Positions 1-8,124 of a stretch of DNA of 11,228 nucleotides are shown one piece after another; position 1 is the stretch's first letter, and each line of letters begins with the position of its first letter. The stretch comes from JBAYDV01 sp041668045 (lineage in GTDB: Bacteria; Bacteroidota; Bacteroidia; Bacteroidales; UBA932), in assembly GCA_041668045.1 (NCBI GenBank), contig JBAYDV010000069.1, positions 1 to 11,228 of the forward strand. The letters are read 5' to 3'. A model generated the notes under the pieces. It ran no database searches, was not told where the DNA came from, and saw only the letters and a program-made list of their open reading frames with translations. The position numbers and the translations under genes are program-made.

Positions 1-606
1 TCTCGTCCATGGGTGAGAGCTTCAGAAGGAAACAAAGGAACTTCAGGTTATATGACTGACAATAAAGTCACCAAATATAATGCTAACGATAAACGTTTCA
101 CTACTAAAGGTGATACTTTATTTGTTACTTTACTAGGAGAAGACGAAAAATCTATAAATGTTAGAGCTTTAAGTAAAGAATTTTCTGAAAATGTAAATAT
201 TAAATCAGTTTCATTATTAGGCAGTAATAAAAAAGTCGATTGGGCATTAACATCTAAAGGTCTTAAAATTAACCTTCCCTCAACATTCCCTACTAAATAC
301 GCTCACACTTTTAAAGTAGAATTAAGTGGTATTTTCTATGGTAATTTACAAACAGAAATTAAAAATACTAGTTTATTGGCAAATACTTATGTAAGAAACA
401 GTACAGATAATGACATCAAGCGTCAAATTACTTGTAGTCTAGATGGTAAAAACATAACTAAAAGTGTAACTATTCCAGCTCACAAGACTATAGATACAGA
501 GTTTATATTCCCAAATTTGTCTGAGACAAAACACAAAGCAAAGTTAAAAATAGGCAAATACTCTGATAATGTAGAATTTACATATAAACAAAAACAACAA
601 AAATAA
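1..606 (+). CDS. Probable GH29 alpha-L-fucosidase, C-terminal fragment (5' end outside window)
   Basis: The reading frame is open from base 1 to the TAA at 604-606, so this is the last 201 residues of a longer protein. A GTG at 13 lies inside the fragment and is not the true start. The visible part opens with SRPW, then a Glu-Gly pair (residues 9-10), and at residues 32-46 has RFTTKGDTLFVTLLG. This order, an RPW motif followed by a 'RFTTKGDTLY'-like strand, is characteristic of the end of the catalytic region of GH29 fucosidases, which remove alpha-L-fucose from glycans. The remaining roughly 150 residues look like a C-terminal beta-sandwich extension with Asn/Thr/Lys-rich strands. The catalytic nucleophile and acid/base lie upstream and cannot be checked. 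The sulfatase gene begins 9 bases after the stop, suggesting one operon. Family assignment rests on recall of these motifs; another fucosidase-like or beta-sandwich glycosidase is possible. Confidence 0.68.
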   Translation, partial: SRPWVRASEGNKGTSGYMTDNKVTKYNANDKRFTTKGDTLFVTLLGEDEKSINVRALSKEFSENVNIKSVSLLGSNKKVDWALTSKGLKINLPSTFPTKYAHTFKVELSGIFYGNLQTEIKNTSLLANTYVRNSTDNDIKRQITCSLDGKNITKSVTIPAHKTIDTEFIFPNLSETKHKAKLKIGKYSDNVEFTYKQKQQK

Positions 607-615
607 TAACCTTAA

Positions 616-2337
616 ATGGAAACTAAAAAAATTACAAATGCATTGATGTTAACTTCAAGCCTCTGTTCGCTTGGATTTATATCTTCCGCCTGTTCTAATA
701 GTAATAGCAGTAAGAAGAAAATGAATATACTATACATCATGTGCGATGATTTAACTTCTCAAGCTATTGGAGCTTATGGTAGTAGGCTTGCCACCTTAAA
801 CCCTACACCCGTTATCGATAAAGAACTCGCTGCTAACGGTATAGTATTCGATGATTGTTTCGACGTCAACTCTATCTCTACACCTTCTAGAGCCAATATT
901 CTTACAGGGCAATATTCTCACACCAATGGTGTACTTACTCTTGACGAAGCGTTAATGCCATGTCAGGAATATTTACCTATGGAGATGAAACAACTAGGTT
1001 ATACTACTGCAATGATAGGTAAATGGCACCAACACTGTGAACCTTCTGCTTTTGATTATTATCAAGTATTAATAGGTCATGGTGGACAAGGAACATATTT
1101 TGACCCAGAATTTTGTACTAATGAGGTGAAAGGAAAATATCCTAATAATACCAAAAAATATACCGGTCATGTTACTAAAAACATAGCAGATATAACTTTG
1201 GATTGGTTAAAAAATAAAAGAGATAAAAGTAAACCTTTTTTCTTAATGCACCACTTCAAAGCTCCTCATGATAATTTTGAATTCGCTCCTGAATATAAAG
1301 ATTATCTAGCAGATGTAGATATACCAATGCCTAAAACTCTTTTTAATAGAAAAGGTTTTGGTTCTATCGCCACAAGAGGTGCTAATGATTCTCTTGTTAA
1401 TCGTATAGGAACATCAGTATCTAATAGGCATTTGTTTAGAAATTATGTACAGATGTACAAAATCAATACAGGAAATGATAGTCTTGATACTAAAATGGCA
1501 TACAATGAATATCTTAAAAGATATTTAAGATGTGTAAAGGGTGTTGATGACCAACTTAAAAGGATATTCGATTATTTAAAAGAAAATAAACTTTGGGACA
1601 ATACTATCATAATAATAACTGGTGATCAAGGCATGATGCTCGGAGAACATGACCTGCAAGATAAACGTTGGATGTATGAGGAATCTATGAGAATGCCTTT
1701 CATTGTTAGAGTCCCTGGTATGAAAAATGCTGGTACTCATAATGACCAATTGGTATGTAATGTAGATTTTGCACCTACACTTTTATCACTTGCTGGAGAA
1801 AATGAAACGCCAAGATATATGCAAGGTTATGATTTTTCACCAATTTTATATGGTAAAAAAACAAAATATACACATGAGGCTATATACTATAGGTATTGGA
1901 TGCATATGATTCATCATGATGTACCTGCTCATTTCGGTATTAGGACAAAAGACTATAAACTTATTTTCTTCTATGGCAGACATTACGATCCATCAAGATA
2001 TGGTGAGAGAACCATGGTTTGGGAAAAATGGGGAGAATCAAATCTAATAGAACCAACTCCTGCAGCTTTTGAACTCTATGATATGAAAAATGATCCTCAT
2101 GAGACAACAAATCTTGCTAATAATCCAAAATATGCTAAAGTTTTAGCTGATTTAAAACAACAATTGTTAGCACTTAAGGCCAAAGTTGGTGATTCAGATA
2201 CTTCAAATCCAGAAATTCAAAAAGTAATTAATGAAAATTTTAAAGAATTTTCTACTAATACTCAAGATGCCAAAAGATTTCCTAAAAAATATGCTAAAAT
2301 TAAGAAAGATGACTGGAAACTAAGCCATAAGAAATAA
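616..2337 (+). CDS. S1-family sulfatase, serine-type, probable exported lipoprotein
   Basis: A 573-residue arylsulfatase-superfamily enzyme that hydrolyses sulfate esters, probably on a carbohydrate. The N-terminus (residues 1-26) has a basic start, a hydrophobic stretch and Cys26 after I-S-S-A, an imperfect lipobox, so lipoprotein anchoring is likely but not certain. Metal ligands are suggested by Asp44-Asp45 (CDD) and Asp337-Gln338 (TGDQG). The sulfatase signature is S-T-P-S-R at 88-92 followed by ANILTGQYSH, so Ser88 would be converted to formylglycine. Other expected active-site residues are present: Lys136 and His138 (GKWH), His218 (KAPH), His345 (GEHD) and Lys350. The C-terminal part carries the usual 'FELYDMKNDPHETTNLA' segment. 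Length is normal for the family. The ATG at 616 sits 9 bases after the fucosidase stop and has no strong Shine-Dalgarno sequence, as is usual in Bacteroidota. The neighbouring fucosidase suggests a fucosylated sulfated glycan as substrate. The S1 subfamily and the sulfated position cannot be told from sequence reading alone. Confidence 0.94.
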   Translation: METKKITNALMLTSSLCSLGFISSACSNSNSSKKKMNILYIMCDDLTSQAIGAYGSRLATLNPTPVIDKELAANGIVFDDCFDVNSISTPSRANILTGQYSHTNGVLTLDEALMPCQEYLPMEMKQLGYTTAMIGKWHQHCEPSAFDYYQVLIGHGGQGTYFDPEFCTNEVKGKYPNNTKKYTGHVTKNIADITLDWLKNKRDKSKPFFLMHHFKAPHDNFEFAPEYKDYLADVDIPMPKTLFNRKGFGSIATRGANDSLVNRIGTSVSNRHLFRNYVQMYKINTGNDSLDTKMAYNEYLKRYLRCVKGVDDQLKRIFDYLKENKLWDNTIIIITGDQGMMLGEHDLQDKRWMYEESMRMPFIVRVPGMKNAGTHNDQLVCNVDFAPTLLSLAGENETPRYMQGYDFSPILYGKKTKYTHEAIYYRYWMHMIHHDVPAHFGIRTKDYKLIFFYGRHYDPSRYGERTMVWEKWGESNLIEPTPAAFELYDMKNDPHETTNLANNPKYAKVLADLKQQLLALKAKVGDSDTSNPEIQKVINENFKEFSTNTQDAKRFPKKYAKIKKDDWKLSHKK

Positions 2338-2364
2338 TATAAAGACATTATTTCTTTAAATATT

Positions 2365-2411
2365 TAAAATGATACATATATCTCTTAATCACTGATATAT
2401 GTATCATTTTA
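2365..2411. terminator. Bidirectional terminator hairpin between convergent genes
   Basis: A perfect inverted repeat: the left arm AAAATGATACATATATC (2366-2382) is exactly complementary to the right arm at 2394-2410, with an 11-base loop at 2383-2393. One further T-A pair (2365/2411) extends the stem to 18 bp. On the plus strand the stem runs into TTTTATTTTT; on the minus strand it ends with TTTT. It lies 28 bases after the sulfatase stop and 17 bases after the GH3 stop in the opposite direction, as expected for a shared Rho-independent-type terminator. The stem is A/T-rich, so each pair is weak, but its length and perfection are striking. Confidence 0.8.
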
Positions 2412-2427
2412 TTTTTAATTAGAAATA

Positions 2428-4647
2428 TTATAGTTCTAAAGATTTGTGACCTTTAACTGTAATAGTACCTTGCACATAAGAATCAGTCGAAGGAACTGGT
2501 TGACCACCTCCCAAACTAATCGTGAAACTACCTGGTTCTATTTCCCTCTTATTTTTATTATTAATTAAAGAAAATTTAACTTTATCTACGTTAAGTGAAA
2601 TAGTTTTAGTTTCTCCTTTTTTAAGAGATACTCTCTTGAAAGCTGCTAATTGGCGAACTGGGACAGGAGCAGAAGCTTCATCATCGGTAATATAAAGTTG
2701 GACTACTTCATCAGAATCCATATTTCCAGTATTAGTAATATCTACTTTTACTGTTACGTTTTCTCCAGCTTTAATGGTCTTAGGCATAATTAAGTCTTCA
2801 TATTTAAAAGTAGTATATGACAGACCATAGCCAAATGGGAATAAAGGCTCCTTATTCATATATTTATATGTTCTTCCTTCCATATCATAATTTTTAAAAT
2901 CAGGAAGTTGATCTAATGATTTAACGAAAGTTAAAGGAGTTTTACCTGATGGACTAACATTTCCATATATAATATCAGCTAAAGCATCTCCACCTTCTTC
3001 GCCTGGATACCATGCATAAATAACAGCATCTGCTATTTCATTAATTTCTTTCAAATTCACTGGAGATCCTGCAGAGACCACTACAATTAATTTTTTGTCT
3101 GGATCTGAAACAATACGTTCTTTTAATCTTTTAAGATAATCTATCTGGCATTGAGGTAAAGAATTATCTGTCATATCTCCTTTCTGCCTAGAGGCTATAG
3201 ATTCTCCCTCTTCTCCTTCTAATAACCAAGTTAAACCAACACAAGCTACGATAACATCAGCTTTTGCAGCTTCCCCTGTAGCCCAATCCATAGGATTAAT
3301 ATTAGCTTGTTCAAGAAGTACTCCTTGTCTATATTGTATAGATACTCCATTAGGAGTTCTAGAAGTAAGACCTTCTAAATATGTCTTAATATCTCCATTT
3401 ACTCCAAAATAATTACCCATCATCGCATCTACACTAGTGGCTAAAGGTCCAGTAACATAGATATATTTTAAATCCTGTTTTAAAGGTAATGTATTATCTT
3501 TATTTTTCATAAGAACCATAGACTCGACTGCTGCTTTATAAGCCAATTCTCTATGAGAAGGCTCGTTAACTACATCAGCTGAAATCTTATTGTACTTACA
3601 GTCCTCTTCAGGATCAAAAAGACCTAATTTAAAACGAGTAGTCATAAGCGGAATAAGTAATTTATCTATATCCTTCTCGTTAATCAATCCTTGATTAACT
3701 GCTTTTTTCAAACTTCTATTATATGTAGAACCACAGTTAAGATTTAATCCACTATGAATAGCCAAAGCAGCTGATTCCACTTCATTAGAAGCATATTTGT
3801 GATGTTTATATATATCAACTAAAGCTTCACAATCTGAAGTTACATAACCTTTAAAACCCCAATCATTTCTTAATATATCTTTAAGAAGAGTTGGACTAGC
3901 ACAGCAAGGTTCTCCATTTGTTCTATTATATGCACCCATAACACTTTCTACCTTAGCCTCTTTAACTAAAGCTTTGAATGCAGGAAGATATGTCTCATAT
4001 AAATCGCGAGTAGAAACTAAAGCATTAAATCCATGTCTAAACTTTTCTGGTCCACTATGTACAGCATAATGCTTAGCACAAGCAGCTGCTTTCATATACT
4101 TTGGATCATCTCCTTGAAGTCCCTCGACAAAGGCTACTCCCATACGAGAAGTCAAAAAAGGATCTTCACCATATGTTTCCTGCCCTCTTCCCCAACGTGG
4201 ATCTCGAAATATATTTACATTTGGCGAATAAAAAGTTAAACCCGTATAAATACCCCTATTATTTCTTTTAATAGCAGAATTATAAAATCCTCTAGCTTCA
4301 TCAGATATACAATTAGTAATTTGTTTCATAAGAGCAGGATCGAAAGTAGCACCAAGGCCTACAGCTTGAGGAAATATAGTAGCTTTTCCTGAACGAGCCA
4401 TACCATGAAGACATTCACTCCACCAATTATATTTAGGAATGCCCAATCTATCAATGGCTTTTGCATCATTAACCATCTGAGAAATCTTTTCATCTAATGT
4501 CATCTCAGACACCAATATTTCTGCTCTTTTCTCAAATGAAAGAGAAGTATCAAGATATTTTTTTGTTGGCGTTGTTTGTGCTAAGCTAGTAAGACTAGCA
4601 GAATAAAAAAGTGCAAATATTGCAATCAGCGTAAATACTCTTTTCAT
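2428..4647 (-). CDS. Secreted GH3 beta-glycosidase (beta-xylosidase/beta-glucosidase type)
   Basis: A 739-residue glycoside hydrolase family 3 enzyme that removes terminal beta-linked sugars. Residues 1-24 form a signal peptide (Lys-Arg, hydrophobic core, S-L-A-Q end) with no lipobox Cys, so it is predicted periplasmic or secreted. The N-terminal catalytic barrel spans about 45-340: YNWWSECLHG (73-82), FSPNVNIFRDPRWGRGQETY-like substrate-pocket segment (139-159), AKHY (191-194), and nucleophile Asp272 in VTSDCEAL. The GH3 C-terminal domain follows (about 370-610), with an LEGEE cluster at 476-480 likely to include the acid/base glutamate, and ends at FPFGYGLSYT (603-612). A fibronectin-III-like domain occupies about 640-715. 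The WWSECLHG and SDC motifs match the group annotated as xylan 1,4-beta-xylosidase or beta-glucosidase in Bacteroides. No inserted PA14 domain is seen between the two catalytic domains, which explains the length below about 850. The ATG at 4647 gives a clean signal peptide. Substrate is not determined; xyloside or glucoside is the best guess. Confidence 0.94.
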   Translation of the reverse strand: MKRVFTLIAIFALFYSASLTSLAQTTPTKKYLDTSLSFEKRAEILVSEMTLDEKISQMVNDAKAIDRLGIPKYNWWSECLHGMARSGKATIFPQAVGLGATFDPALMKQITNCISDEARGFYNSAIKRNNRGIYTGLTFYSPNVNIFRDPRWGRGQETYGEDPFLTSRMGVAFVEGLQGDDPKYMKAAACAKHYAVHSGPEKFRHGFNALVSTRDLYETYLPAFKALVKEAKVESVMGAYNRTNGEPCCASPTLLKDILRNDWGFKGYVTSDCEALVDIYKHHKYASNEVESAALAIHSGLNLNCGSTYNRSLKKAVNQGLINEKDIDKLLIPLMTTRFKLGLFDPEEDCKYNKISADVVNEPSHRELAYKAAVESMVLMKNKDNTLPLKQDLKYIYVTGPLATSVDAMMGNYFGVNGDIKTYLEGLTSRTPNGVSIQYRQGVLLEQANINPMDWATGEAAKADVIVACVGLTWLLEGEEGESIASRQKGDMTDNSLPQCQIDYLKRLKERIVSDPDKKLIVVVSAGSPVNLKEINEIADAVIYAWYPGEEGGDALADIIYGNVSPSGKTPLTFVKSLDQLPDFKNYDMEGRTYKYMNKEPLFPFGYGLSYTTFKYEDLIMPKTIKAGENVTVKVDITNTGNMDSDEVVQLYITDDEASAPVPVRQLAAFKRVSLKKGETKTISLNVDKVKFSLINNKNKREIEPGSFTISLGGGQPVPSTDSYVQGTITVKGHKSLEL

Positions 4648-4680
4648 TAATTTAGTTTTTTTGATTAATATTTATAAAAA

Positions 4681-4688
4681 CAAATATA
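4681..4688 (-). promoter_or_regulatory. Candidate Bacteroidota -7 promoter element upstream of GH3
   Basis: Read on the minus strand this is TATATTTG, an exact match to the TAnnTTTG -7 consensus used by the primary sigma factor of Bacteroidota. It ends 33 bases before the GH3 ATG, a sensible leader length, and lies in the only spacer longer than a few dozen bases within the tex-to-GH3 run apart from the one before tex. No convincing TTTG -33 box is seen 17-23 bases upstream. Since the region is very A/T-rich, chance occurrence is possible. Confidence 0.35.
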
Positions 4689-4708
4689 AAGAAATATATA
4701 ATAAAAAT

Positions 4709-5692
4709 TTATTTTTCTCTCAAATTTACGCTAATTCCATTATCCGTTAATCCTCCAAAAATACCTATGCCATTATCAATATTAGAAAAAATTTTAGTCT
4801 TTTCAGAAAACATATCATTAATTTCATATTGCTGGTATATATCCAAACTTTGTAAATAGTTATAATAATCCTCTGTAATAGACATTATACTCAACAACAC
4901 ATCATCTTCTACAAATATTAGTCTTTTATCTAGCTTATTACGATACCCTGGACAACTTAAATCTATTTCGAATTCATAATCCTGATTTCTAAATAATTGA
5001 TCGTTAAAATAGTTTGAAGAATTTCTAAAACTAAAACTAGATATCGTATTTTCATTATTTTTAAATAATATATCATTAGAAGAAGCATAGCATTCATTAT
5101 TTAAATAAATACCATTATCATAAGTTCTAAGTAGATTTAAATAATAACAATGCACATTATCTCCATGAGATGTAATTCTAATTTTTAATTTTACTTCTTT
5201 AGAATAAGTATCAGTATCTTCATCATATACCTTGGTTATTTCTTTACTAATTAATTCAAAATCTGCTTTACCAGGCATTATCATACTAGAATTCAGTTCA
5301 TCATATCCTGGTATTTTAACAGATAAAGAGATACTATCATTTTCACCAGGAATATATTCACATTGATATTTTTCTAATACATCTGAATTATTATAATCTC
5401 CATCAATATGTTTCATTTGATGTATTGATTCACCATTAACGACTAACTTTACATCTGCATTAGCAAATTCAGAATCTACAGTTAAACTATCATCATTAAG
5501 AAAAAAAGTAGATTGACCTAAATATATTGTGGCTTTATTAAATGTATATAATAAGCCGAATACAGTTGGTTTAGAAATAGTAGTTTCTCCATTATATTCT
5601 ATAATCTTTTCACATGAACATAAACTTATAACCATAATAAATATTACTATAGTTATCAAAAAAGTGTTTATATTTTTTGTAAAGCTTATCAT
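4709..5692 (-). CDS. DUF4249-like outer-membrane lipoprotein, partner of the TonB receptor
   Basis: A 327-residue protein. Residues 1-26 form a lipoprotein signal peptide with a long Ile/Val/Phe core, ending in lipobox L-C-S-C with Cys27 as the lipidated residue. The mature protein begins C-E-K-I-I-E, with an acidic residue next to the Cys, compatible with the acidic export signals that send Bacteroidota lipoproteins to the cell surface. The rest is a beta-rich sequence, starting with TVFGLLYTFNKATIYLGQS-type strands (about 43-61), a segment ADVKLVVNGE (79-88), then YQCEYIPGENDSISLSVKIP (108-127). This layout, and the position directly after a TonB-dependent receptor (11 bases between the genes), matches the DUF4249 family, which commonly accompanies such receptors. 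The family has no established biochemical function; a ligand-capturing or lid role like SusD is inference. No enzyme motif is seen. The family call is from motif recall and context. Confidence 0.74.
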   Translation of the reverse strand: MISFTKNINTFLITIVIFIMVISLCSCEKIIEYNGETTISKPTVFGLLYTFNKATIYLGQSTFFLNDDSLTVDSEFANADVKLVVNGESIHQMKHIDGDYNNSDVLEKYQCEYIPGENDSISLSVKIPGYDELNSSMIMPGKADFELISKEITKVYDEDTDTYSKEVKLKIRITSHGDNVHCYYLNLLRTYDNGIYLNNECYASSNDILFKNNENTISSFSFRNSSNYFNDQLFRNQDYEFEIDLSCPGYRNKLDKRLIFVEDDVLLSIMSITEDYYNYLQSLDIYQQYEINDMFSEKTKIFSNIDNGIGIFGGLTDNGISVNLREK

Positions 5693-5703
5693 ATATTAAC
5701 TTA

Positions 5704-8124
5704 TTAAAATTTATAAGAATAACTAATAGAAGGAATTATAGGAAAAACTGATTTTTGTTTCAATTCTGTAGATCCATCATCAGCATTATCTACTACTATA
5801 ACGAAAGGATTTTTTCTGTTGTATACATTATAACAAGCAAAATTCCAGGTAGTTTTACCTCCTCGTTTGTTATAATGAAATAAATTAAGGCCTATATCTA
5901 GTCTATTATACGATGGCATCCTATAATTATTCTTATTTTCATAATAATCATATTCTCTTTGACTAAAAGGATCGTAATATACCTGATCTCCTAAAGTCCC
6001 ACATGTTCCACTACCATAAACAAAAGTAGAAGAAATATTACATTTTTTATTAATTTCATATGAGAAAGTTACGCTAAGGTCATGAGTTCTATCATATTTA
6101 GCATTAAAAGTTTTTCCATTATTTATAATATTTCCCTCTTTATCAAATTTTCTCTGAGTCTTAGATAATGTATAACCAATCCAACCTGTAAAACGTCCTA
6201 TTTTTTTATGAATAAAGCATTCAACACCATAAGACCACCCTCTTCCTAAATACACTTTATCTTCCCAACCACTAGTAGATCCTACGAAAGAAGAACCATC
6301 TTTATACTCTAAAACATTATCCATAGATTTGTAATATCCTTCTATCGAAAAATTAAATAATTTAAATGAATAATAAGAACCTACTACATACTGATGAGAA
6401 CTCATTGTAGGTATCTTATCTGTTACTGGGACCCACAAATCTGTTGGTAGAGATAGATTATTATTCGATAATAAATGGACATTTTGGTTCATCTTAGAAT
6501 ATGATGCTTTAAGATACCAATTTTCAGATATCCCATAATTTAAACAAACTCTTGGTTCTAAAGAAAAATAAGAACTATTTCTAACATTATATATATTATA
6601 TCTTAAACCTAAATTAACATTAAACCTGTTAGAAATTTTGATATTATCTTCTCCATAAATGCTTACATCATGTGAATATATATTTCTATCACCATAGATA
6701 GTATCTAATTCATTACTTTGATAAGACATAACAGATGGCTTAAACGTATGGTAAATATAATTAACGCCAAATTTTACAGAATGAGTTTGATTAGGTGTAA
6801 ATTCAAAATCCATACAAGAAGCATAGTCATATATAGACGAAATATAATCCATTTTCATTCCAGTATATATTAAACTACTTTCACTAGAAATATTTACGTA
6901 AGAAATATCATTATTAGTTACATCTATCTTTACATCATTATTATAACGAGAATAACTACTTACTACATTTAAAAACATCCTTGGTGTAATCTGATGACTC
7001 CAACGTAACATAGACATAAAATTACCCCACTTCCAATCTAGATTAGTGTTTTGATTACCAATCACATATTTAGTATTATCTTGAGAACCAATGTCGATAT
7101 TAGTTCTCTCTATATCAATATTAGCTACATCATCTCCTGAATAAACACTAAAATACAATTTATCGTTATTTTTAAACTTATGAGTAATCTTAGCATTAAA
7201 ATCATAAAAATGATACAAACCTAGATTATCATCAGACACAGATGCATCATTAATAGCATGATCATTATATAAACTTATCAATGGACGAGATAAAGCATCT
7301 ATATATGAGCGACGTGCCGATATTATAAAAGTAGTATTTCCTTTCACTATTGGCCCTTCTAAACTAATTTTAGAAGAAATCGCACCAATAGAAATATCTC
7401 CATGGAATTCTTTATCATCACCATCATTTAATCTCACATCTACTATACTAGACAAACGTCCCCCAAATCTAGCAGGAAAACTTCCTTTATAAAGCATAAT
7501 ATTCTTTATAGCATCAGAATTAAAAACTGAGACAAAACCAAACAAATGATTCACATTATAAAGAGGAACTCCATCCATCATAAGAAAATTCTCATCAGGA
7601 CCTCCTCCTCGCACATATAAACTAGCAGAACCCTCTATTCCTGACTGCACACCAGGAAGAAGCTGCAAAGCCTTTATCACGTCCACTTCCGATAACATAG
7701 CAGGAATTGAATTTATATGTGAAACAGGGACATTTATAGCACTCATTTGTGCATTATTTACCGACACATTCGAAGAACTTGCAGAAACTACCACTCCCTT
7801 TAATTCCCGTTGAGCCATCTTTAATCCAACATTAATTTTAGAATCATATTTCATCGAAACATTTCTAATTTCAGAGTTGTAATACAGATAACTATATTTT
7901 AGGGCAATGTTAACTTCGTCGTTATCCGTATGAGCTTTGCGGTCTTCATCATTAATTGTTAATGAATAAAAACCTGAATTATTAGTAATAGCTGCCTCCC
8001 CTGACACTGTATCTACTACTGTCGCACCAATCAAAGATTCGCCTGAATCGGCATCATAAACATATCCACTAATTACGATAATCGATAATATACAAGACTT
8101 TATTATGTTAAAACTTAAAAGCAC
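5704..8124 (-). CDS. TonB-dependent outer-membrane receptor with carboxypeptidase-D-like N-terminal domain
   Basis: An 806-residue outer-membrane beta-barrel transporter energised by TonB. Domains: a short hydrophobic N-terminus (1-17); a carboxypeptidase-D regulatory-like domain (about 18-103, GYVYDADSGESLIGATV then NNSGFYSL); a plug (about 125-232) with IKALQLLPGVQSG (150-162), VRGGGPDENFLMMDGVPLYN (171-190) and GSFPARFGGRLSSIVDVR (214-231); and a barrel to the C-terminal ...SYKF, whose final Phe is the usual Bam-recognition residue. This is the receptor type encoded with DUF4249 proteins, not a SusC with SusD. The start is GTG at 8122-8124; an in-frame TAA three codons upstream (8131-8133) and no in-frame ATG near by leave no better choice. 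The GTG shares its first base with the tex TAG stop (TAGTG), implying translational coupling. No clear signal-peptidase site is visible because the CarboxypepD domain begins almost at once. The ligand is unknown. Confidence 0.94.
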   Translation of the reverse strand: MLLSFNIIKSCILSIIVISGYVYDADSGESLIGATVVDTVSGEAAITNNSGFYSLTINDEDRKAHTDNDEVNIALKYSYLYYNSEIRNVSMKYDSKINVGLKMAQRELKGVVVSASSSNVSVNNAQMSAINVPVSHINSIPAMLSEVDVIKALQLLPGVQSGIEGSASLYVRGGGPDENFLMMDGVPLYNVNHLFGFVSVFNSDAIKNIMLYKGSFPARFGGRLSSIVDVRLNDGDDKEFHGDISIGAISSKISLEGPIVKGNTTFIISARRSYIDALSRPLISLYNDHAINDASVSDDNLGLYHFYDFNAKITHKFKNNDKLYFSVYSGDDVANIDIERTNIDIGSQDNTKYVIGNQNTNLDWKWGNFMSMLRWSHQITPRMFLNVVSSYSRYNNDVKIDVTNNDISYVNISSESSLIYTGMKMDYISSIYDYASCMDFEFTPNQTHSVKFGVNYIYHTFKPSVMSYQSNELDTIYGDRNIYSHDVSIYGEDNIKISNRFNVNLGLRYNIYNVRNSSYFSLEPRVCLNYGISENWYLKASYSKMNQNVHLLSNNNLSLPTDLWVPVTDKIPTMSSHQYVVGSYYSFKLFNFSIEGYYKSMDNVLEYKDGSSFVGSTSGWEDKVYLGRGWSYGVECFIHKKIGRFTGWIGYTLSKTQRKFDKEGNIINNGKTFNAKYDRTHDLSVTFSYEINKKCNISSTFVYGSGTCGTLGDQVYYDPFSQREYDYYENKNNYRMPSYNRLDIGLNLFHYNKRGGKTTWNFACYNVYNRKNPFVIVVDNADDGSTELKQKSVFPIIPSISYSYKF

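Noticed and set aside
13..15. GTG as start of the first gene
   Set aside because: The frame is open to base 1 and SRPW just upstream belongs to the conserved motif, so the gene begins outside the window.
4033..4239. 68-codon plus-strand ORF inside the GH3 gene
   Set aside because: It is fully antisense to the conserved GH3 catalytic domain (RWGRGQETY to AKHY region), has no recognisable motif and no leader of its own.
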